20,000 bases of DNA, from contig CAJNDS010002172.1 of the NCBI GenBank assembly GCA_905221605.1, forward strand, positions 513,113-533,112, read 5' to 3'. Position numbers and translations under genes: made by a program. Origin of the DNA: Symbiodinium natans (taxonomy: Eukaryota > Sar > Dinophyceae > Suessiales > Symbiodiniaceae). Position 1 is the stretch's first letter, and the number at the start of each line of letters is the position of its first letter. Positions 9,801-18,194 of the stretch are shown piece by piece. The notes under the pieces are model-generated. The model ran no database searches. It was not told where the DNA came from and was given only the letters and a program-made list of their open reading frames with translations.

Positions 9801-12800
9801 TAAACCCTAAACCCTAAACCCTAAACCCTAAACCCTAACCCGTAAACCCTAAACCCTAAACCCTAAACCCTAAACCCTAAACCCTAAACCCTAAACCCTA
9901 AACCCTAAACCCTAAACCCTAAACCCTAAACCCTAAACCCTAAACCCTAAACCCTAAACCCTAAACCCTAAACCCGAAACCCTAAACCCTAAACCCTAAA
10001 CCCGAAACCCTAAACCCTGAACCTAAACCCGAAACCCTAAACCCAAAACCCCAACATTTTCAAACCAACATGAGACCCTACGTGATTCTTCTGGCACCCT
10101 GAGCCCCTGGGAGCTCTCGCTGTGTGCACCGCAAACTGCAAGCTCCAACAGCGGTTTAGGGTTTGGGGTTTAGGGTTCAGGGTTTAGGGTTTTTTGTCGG
10201 GTTTAGGGTTTTTTCGGGTTTAGGGTTTAGGGTTCAGGGCCTAAACCCCAAACCCGAACCCTAAAGCCCAAATGCTAAAGCCCCAAACTTCAACCTCCCC
10301 GCCCTAAACCCCTGAACCCCAAACCTTGAACCCTAAACACAAACCCTGAACCCCACGCCCGGAACCCCAAATCCTGAACCCTCAACCCTCAACCCTAAAC
10401 CCTAAAACCCTAAACCCTCAACCCTAAACCCTAAACCCTAAAACCCTAAACCCTAAACCCTAAAACCCTAAACCCTAAACCCCAAACCCCAAACCCTAAA
10501 CCCCAAACCCTAAACCCTAAACCCTGAGCCCCCTTGTGCTCAGGCCTGACGGTCGCCGATGAGGACGAGGAGTCCAACGTGACGGCGGAAGCGCACTCCT
10601 TCCTCTTCCACGGGCCCCTTGGGCGGTTTTTCCTAAGCCCTAAACCCTAAACCCTAAACCCTAAACCCTAAACCCTAAACCCTAAACCCTAAACCCTAAA
10701 CCCTAAACCCTAAACCCTAAACCCTAAACCCTAAAACCCCGCCAGATTCAGCGTTTAGGGTCTAGGGGGAGGGGTTTCGGATTCTAGGGAGGTCCGGGGT
10801 TGAGGGTTCAAGGAGGGGTGTAGGGCTTTAGGGTTTTCGGGAGGGGGTTCCTGGCTTGACGTTTGGGCTTCAGGGCTTGGTTCTAGGGTTCAGGGTTGTA
10901 GTTCTTCGCTTATGGGGGGGGGGGGGGGGGGGGTCTTAGAATACCCTAAACTAAACCCTAAGCCCTAAGCCTCAAGCCCCAAGCCCCAAGCCCCAAGCCA
11001 CAAACCCCAAACCCCAAACCCCAAACCCCAAACCCCAAACCCCAAACCCCAAACCCTAAACCCTAAACCCTAGCTTCACTTAAGGGTGGCCAGGGATCCA
11101 TTGGCTCGGGTCCAGGTACAACATGGAGGATGCTCAGCGTTTCTGTGTCACCACCAAGAGCAACGGCGAGAACGGCAACTGGGACCCCGGAGTAGGCCCT
11201 GATTCTTTTTCTTTATTTGTTTAAGGGTTTAGGGTTTAGGGTTTAGGGCTACTAGGACCCAGAGATTGCCTTGTAAGCCCCTTTTGAGGCAAAAAGGGTA
11301 CCCTTTCTATTCCTAGGTGACTCTTGGGCCTAGGCAAGTACACTTTTCGGAAGATCTTCGGAGACTGGTATGCCTTCGCCGGGTCGAAGAACACGGGCAA
11401 CACCTGGAAGTTGGGTGCAGATGTCAGCAGCCTGCCGCTCAACCGGAGGTGGTGAGCTTTCTCAACATAGTTTGGCTGGAGGGGTTTAGCGTGTTCGGCA
11501 ACCTTAACCCCCAAACCCCAAACCCCAAACCCCAAACCCCAAACCCCAAACCCCAAAACTCCAAAACTCCAAAGCCCTAAACCCTAAACCCTAAACCCTA
11601 AACCCTAAACCCTAAACCCTAAACCCTAAACCCTAAACCCTAAACCCTAAACCCTAAACCCTAAACCCTAAACCCTAGCTGCAAGGTATCCGATTCCCGA
11701 CTTGGACCCGATCGCAGGGGTCGGCCCGAGGAGCCGCTTCAAGGGGCTCTGCGGCCTTTGGGAGGTTTTAGGGGTTGGGGTTTAGGGTTTAGGGTTTAGG
11801 GTTTGGGGTTTGGGGTTTAGGGTTTAGGGTTTAGGGTTTGGGGTTTGGGGTTTGGGGTTTTGGGTTTAGGGTTTGGGGTTTGGGGTTTGGGGTTTGGGGT
11901 TGAGGGTTGAGGGTTGAGGGTTTAATTCGGGCTTAGGGTTTAGGGGTTTGGCTTGAGAAGCCCTAAACCCCAAACCCTACTCTTCAAAGCAACCAGGATC
12001 ATCTCCTACGTGGACCGCACCGTCTCCGAAATGCCGGACGCAGCGCGCGAGTCGTTCCTGGAGATGGTCAACCAAAGCCAGGTTTGGGTTTAGGGTTTAG
12101 GGTTTAGGGTTTAGGGTTTAGGGTTTAGGGTTTAGGGTTTAGGGTTTAGGGTTTAGGGTTTAGGTTTTAGGGTTTAGGGCTTAGGGTTTAGGGTTTAAAA
12201 AAATTAGGGTTTAAGGTTTAAGGTTAGGGTTTAGGGTTTTAGAAGGCTTGCCTTGAGCCCCCCCCCCCCCCACCCAAGTGCTTCTTAGCAAGTGCCCAAG
12301 TGGGCCTTAATAGGGCTATTCTGGGAATCTGAACGGGTACTCGGTGGTCCAGGTAGGATTTCATTAGGGTTTAGGGTCTGGCTTTCGGGGAAGTGACATC
12401 CCAATTTATTCAAGGTTGGCCTTTAGTTCCTTTATGAAACTGGGACAAGTAAGTTGGTGGACCCTAAACCCTAAACCCTAAACCCTAAACCCTAAACCCT
12501 AAACCCCAAACCCCAAACCCCAAACCCTAAACCCCAAACCCCAAACCCTAAACCCCAAACCCTAAACCCTAAAAGAAAACCCTAACCCCTGAGCAAGGTG
12601 ACCGTGATGGTAGAGCAGAACGAGGAAAGGCACGAGCACATCTTCCCCATTCAGAAATCCTGGGTGGATCACGTGGCCATCCTCACGTCCGAGGTGTGCC
12701 CCCCCAAACTCTAAGACAACCTCCCAATCTCAACCGTCCAAACCCTAAACCCTAAACCTTAAACCCTAAACCCTAAACCCTAAACCCTAAACCCTAAATC

Positions 12801-15800
12801 CTAAACCCTAAATCCTAAACACCCCAAAACCCCTACCCTCTGAACTCTGAGCCCAAACCACCAGGGCCGGCTGTTTTGGAGGTGTGAGTTGTTCAAGATG
12901 ATGCCTGTTCCCATAATGGCCACAGCAAACCCTAAACCCTAAACCCTAAATTTAAGAGCCTCCCGCTCAAGCCGCCGACCCCGCTGGAGCATAGTTGAAA
13001 GGTCTAAACCCACTCGTCGGCTCAAAGGATGCTTTCCTCATCGCATGTTTCGAAGATGTTTTTTTCGAGTTTGCTCGGCAGAGTTCTGTGAAACGGTGGG
13101 GGGGGGGGGTGGCCAGGACCCAAACAGCCCAGAAGGCAGCCGGAAAGAAAAGACAGGGGGGGGGGAGGGGGGGGGAAGGGGGGGGGGGGGAAGGGGGGGC
13201 GGGGTGGGGTAGGGGTTGGGGGGTGGGGCGGGGGGTAGGGGGGTAGGGGGGGTGTAGGGGGGGGGGGGGGTAAGGGGGGGGTAGGGGGGGGAGGGGGGTG
13301 GGGTGCGGAAAAACGCTGATTTTTGCTGAGGGCGCCCCTACCCCCTGTGCTGAACCGCCTGTTTACGCTGTGCGGGTCGCGGTTCTCCACGAAAAAATTG
13401 TGCACCGACCCCCCCTACCGTTCGCCGCCAGGGTCGGCGGACCCTAAACCCTAAACCCTAAACCCTAAACCCTAAACCCTAAACCCTAAACCCTAAACCC
13501 TAAACCCTAAATCCTAAACCCTAAACCCTAAGCCCTAAAGCCTGAGCTCCAAGCTGTGGAGGGCTTTCCTTGGTCGCAGCACGAAGCTTTCGAGGTCTTC
13601 GACAGCCACTTGGGCTTCTTTTGGGGGTAAGGGGTTTAGGGTTTAGTAAGCTTTAGGGTTAGGGTGCATCAGATTTTTGCAAGCTTTAGGGTTTAGGGCT
13701 TGAGGGTTTCAGGTTCGGTCAAGGTTTCGGCTAGTCGGAGGGCCCCAAAATCCAAAATCCCTGCATGCAGGGATGCTGGCTTTGGCTTGTCTGTACACTT
13801 CCCAGAGACTTCACCACCCCTTCATGGCGGAATAGTCCTTCAATCATATCACTCTCAGAATTCAAAGAGGCACTAAATCCCAGCAATACGCGGTCAGTCG
13901 AGTCTTTGGGTACAGAGCCCCCTAAACCCTAAACCCTAAACCCTAAACCCTAAACCCTAAACCCTAAACCCTAAACCCTAAACCCTAAACCCTAAACCCT
14001 AAACCCTAAATCCTAAACCCTAAACCCTAAACCCTAAACCCTAAACCCTAAACCCCCAAAGGATATGGGCTGCGGCGAGTGGCTCTGGAGATCTGCACGG
14101 ACATGTCGAAGCTTAGCTCTTCCATGGACGATATCCGAAACAGCACCGACACCGAAGGCGCCAGGGGTTTGGGGTTTAGGGTTTGGGGTTTAGGGTTTAG
14201 GGTTTAGGGTTACAGGGTTTAGGGTTTAGGGTTTGGGGTTTGGGGTTTAGGGTTTAGGGTTTAGGGTTTAGGGCTAAGCCTCGACACCTTCACCCGTCGT
14301 GGAGGTGACCTGCACCTGTCCCGTTTAAGTATACTGTAATAACCGCGAACCCTATTCTAGTTATTCAGGCCCCCATATTACTCTTTGAAAGGGATTCTAT
14401 TCTATTTGGGGTGATAAAGGGGGTACCCCCTATTCTGGGCCATATGGGAATCATAAGGGGATTCTGTTCCTAGTTCTAAAGGTGCCCATATGGGTTTAGG
14501 GTTTAGGGTTCAGGGTTTAGGGTTTAGGGTTTAGGGTTTAGGGTTTAGGGTTTAGGGTTTAGGGACTTCTGGCCCCCAAAAATCAAAGCCCCAAACCCCT
14601 CAGCCCCTAGACCCCTAAACCCCTTAACCGCCTAGGCCCCGAAAGCCCGAAGCCCCTAAACCCCTAGACCTGAACCCCCTACATCACTAAGCCCCTAAAC
14701 CCTAAACCCTAAACCCTCAACCCTTATTCCTAAACCCTCATTCCTGAACCCTCATTCCTACACCACGAAACCCGCAACTCACAGCGAAAGGTGCCGTTCT
14801 TTACCTGGAGCGTCTGGACGGAGTTGCAGTTGGCTTGATCAAGGCCGGGTGTGAGAAGGAAAGGGTTTAAGGTTTAGGGTTTAGGGTTTAGGGTTTAGGG
14901 TTTAGGATTCAGGGCTTAGGGTTTAGGGCTTAGCGTTTAGGGTTGAGGGTATAGAGGTTTTAGGGTTTAGGGTTTTTCGGGTTTAGGGTTTTTGGGTTTA
15001 GGGTTTAGGGATTGGGGTTTCGGGTTTCCGGGTCTGGGGTCTAGGGCTTGAGATTGTGGTCCAGGGTCTGGGGGCAGAGGGGTTAACTCCTCATACCCTA
15101 AATGGGTATATCCCAAAATAGGGATACCCCTTGTTTACTTTAAACAGGATAGAATCCCCAAAAAGGGACCCCCCAAAAAGGGTATATACCCCTATTTTCG
15201 GAAACCCGGAAGTGGGTTTAGGGTTTAGGGTTCAGGGTTTAGGGTTTAGGGGTTAGGGTTTCGAGGTTTTTGGCGGGAAGCAAGAGTCCAGCTGCTGCCC
15301 AGTGTCAGGGTGGTTCAGAGGCGGTACCCCAAACCCGAAACCCTAAAGCCTAAAGCCTAAACCCCAAACCCTAAACCCTGAACCCTGAACCCTGAACCCT
15401 GAACCCTGAACCCTGAACCCTGAGCCCTAAACCCTAAACCCTAAACCCTTAACCCCAACCATTTTGTTCCAACTATTTTGGGGTGGATCAAGAGCTGCCC
15501 ACAGCCTGGAACGTGCACCTGGATCTTTCCCTGCCCCTTGAGGGTCCTGTCCGCCCCCACTAGTACTACTTGCTTAAGAACTCACCCCGCCAAAACAAAT
15601 ATATAAGAAGACAAGAGGAAACAGATTCTTCCTTATAAGGGTAATATAGGGATTTATTCCCTTTCTTTTTGTTCATTTTTTTTTTTGGGGGGGGGGTTCT
15701 TAAGCAAATAGCAGTAATAAGAGTTGGATTTGGCTTGCGCCGACCTCAGACGTAGGAGCGGGTGCAATGGTTCAATGAAGCTCAACCCTAAACCCTAAAC

Positions 15801-18163
15801 CCTAAACCCTAAGCCCTAAGCCCTAAACCCTAAACCCTAAACCCTAAACCCTAAACCCTAAACCCTAAACCCTAAACCTAAACCCTCTACGTGGCCGCTC
15901 CACCCGGCCGGACGGAGTTTCGTCCCCGATGGATGTGATGCTCCGAACCCATGGTGTGTGGCATGCTCAACCCTAAGGGTTTAGGGTTTAGAGTTTGGGT
16001 TTAGGGTTTAGGGTTTAGGGTTTAGGGTTTATGGGGGTTTAGGGTTTAGGGTTTAGGGTTTAGGGTTTAGGGTTTAGGGTTTAGGGTTTTCCCTAAACCC
16101 ATTGTTCCTTCCGGGCCGAGGGCCGGATACGTGGCAATATGGCTTCATGGAGACGGGCATAGGGCCGATTACAACCAACCCGAATATTTTGCATGGCTTA
16201 GCTTACTTGCTCTTAGTACGGAACGAGAGTCAGGTACCTCCCCCATGAAAAAATAGGATCATCCAGGAAGCCTCCTGCCTTACACTCCTTACTAAGGACC
16301 CAGAAGGCAGGGTGAAGGATGCAACAGTCCCTTCTTCGGGACCCTAAACCCTAAACCCTAAACCCTAAACCCTAAACCCTAAACCCTAAACCCTAAACCC
16401 TAAACCCTAAACCCTAAACCCTAAACCCTAAACCCTAAACCCTAAACCCTAAACCCGAAACCCAAAACTATAACAGGCACCCAAGAAGGGAACATCCACC
16501 GTAGGAACCTGTCACCCCATGGGGACTGCCCTGAGTCATGAGAAACCCGGGGCCCTGAAACCCTATAACCCTACACCCGTTCTGTTTGGGGCTTAAGGGT
16601 TCTGGGCTACCTTTAATTAAGTATAAGGAATAAGGAAAAGATTTAAGCCCTGAACCCTGCACCTTCCAAAACATGCAGAAAGGGCTTCAAGCCCAAACCC
16701 CTTAAAACGACCTACGTCCCAAATCCCTGCAACCCCGGGACCCTAAACCCCTGCGACCCTTAATTTAGGGTTTAGGGTTTAGGGTTTAGGGTTTAGGGTT
16801 TAGGGTTTAGGGTTTAGGGTTTAGGGTTTAGGGTTTAGGGTTTAACCCTCAACCCTCAACCCTAAACCCATTTTTCAGCAAGCCACAGGTCAAGAGTGAC
16901 CACTATGTCATTGCGAGGCCGCTGTGGTAAAACCTAAGCCCTGGGGTTCAAGGGATTAAGACTCGTACCCCTGAGGTTGTACCCAGTTAAGGGGTTCCCC
17001 TAATATACTCCCAATAGGGCGCTTGTATGACCTCAAGGATTCTTAAGCAGGGTCCCCAAAACCCAAGGGTACAACCTCAAGGGTCCAATGTACACCCCTA
17101 AACGGGCGGGGTTTGAGGGATAGGGTTTCGGGCTTTGTGGGGGCCTACGAGTTTAGGGGTTTAAGGTTTTAGACCCCGTTATCCGTCACCCTAAAACCGG
17201 GTGGTTGAGGGGGTTTCAGTTTCAGGGTTTGCGAGTTGGGTTTGGGCTTTCCTTCGTTTCGGCAGAATTACAGTTCTTGCTTCTGGCACCATCATGGATA
17301 AGCGTAACCTGTGCTTCGAAAGGGCCAGATGGGCAAATTCCGCTCTTCGTCGAGAACTTCTGTGTCGCGGCTTGGTCTCCTGCTCTAGTTGCAGAGGCCA
17401 ACCGACTGCAGGTGCCTCCCTGGGCATTGAGTGGTCCTGGCGGCCAACCACACCCGGATCTGAGGGCATTTTTCCAGATGGACCTCTCTCCTCCTGTGGA
17501 CTTGCCCTTGTGACTTCCTGGACTTGCGCGCTAGTGTGAAGGTCCATACTTCTGGATGGCGACGCTTCGTATGCAGAGCGGGGAGCTGGGCTACAACAAA
17601 CTGTGCCAAGAGGAATGGAAGCAAGGAAGGGTTTAGGGTTTAGGGTTTAGGGTTTAGGGTTTAGGGTTTAGGGTTTAGGGTTTAGGGTTTAGGGTTTAGG
17701 GTTTAGGGTTTAGGGTTTAGGTTTTATGGTTTAGGGTTTAGGGTTTAGGGTTTAGGGTTTAGGGTTTAGGGTTTAGGGTTTAGGGTTTAGGGTTTAGGGT
17801 TTAGGGTTTAGGGTTTAGGGTTTAAAACGTTGGAGCGCTAAGCCACAACCCGGAATCCATAGCTAATGAGCCCTGAAAACCGCAAGTGCCCAGAAAATTG
17901 TATAGGAGCCTTAATCATTAGAAAAGGGTGTTGGGGGTTTTAATCGTATAACCATCAAGGAACCAGAAGGGAATACCATTAGTAATTATTCCGACCCCTA
18001 TATTACCAACCCTCCAGTTTGGTGGGGGTTATTGTAGCATAACCATAAAGGGACCATAAGGGATGCTACTAGTACTTATTCAGACCCCTATATTACTCAC
18101 CCTCCAGTTTGCAAAGAGGGGGTGTAGAGGGCTTCTGGGGTCATCCTTTAGTGTGTTGGAGAA

Positions 18164-18194
<31 letters not shown>

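Larger units (their letters stand above)
7277..10543 (+). other. Large intron (about 3.3 kb), telomere-like arrays and non-coding islands
   Basis: At least ten TTTAGGG or CCCTAAA blocks alternate with islands of 70-400 bp (7400-7530, 7577-7687, 7760-7858, 7977-8120, 8160-8277, 8394-8500, 8597-8685, 8749-8824, 8881-9042, 9081-9215, 9340-9758, 10060-10153). I found no coding frame with splice sites in these islands. The notable contents are a poly-T run, a 12-G run and the GGCAAGGTC inverted repeat, listed separately. Confidence 0.6.
14844..16888 (+). other. Intron (about 2.0 kb) with arrays and MITE-like element
   Basis: TTTAGGG- and CCCTAAA-type arrays alternate with islands at 15020-15210, 15269-15334, 15456-15783, 15887-15970, 16100-16339 and 16471-16765. 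The island at 15887-15960 has an open frame (TWPLHPAGRSFVPDGCDAPN) near a GT donor but no compatible phase, so it is not called as an exon. A MITE-like element lies at 15564-15716. Confidence 0.55.

Noticed and set aside
11236-11580. Minus-strand and second plus-strand frames over the AGSKNT exon
   Set aside because: They cover repeat sequence plus the shadow of a better supported plus-strand exon.
13022-13405. Proline-rich minus-strand frame
   Set aside because: It is a translation of the poly-G tract and carries no domain.
14282-14307. Short open segment STPSPVVE ending at GAG|gtgacc
   Set aside because: It fits no phase between the 14157 and 14791 exons, and leaving it out gives an intact motif IV.
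16468-16674. Minus-strand frame of 68 codons
   Set aside because: It has no motif, its composition resembles the non-coding flanks, and it has no supporting context.
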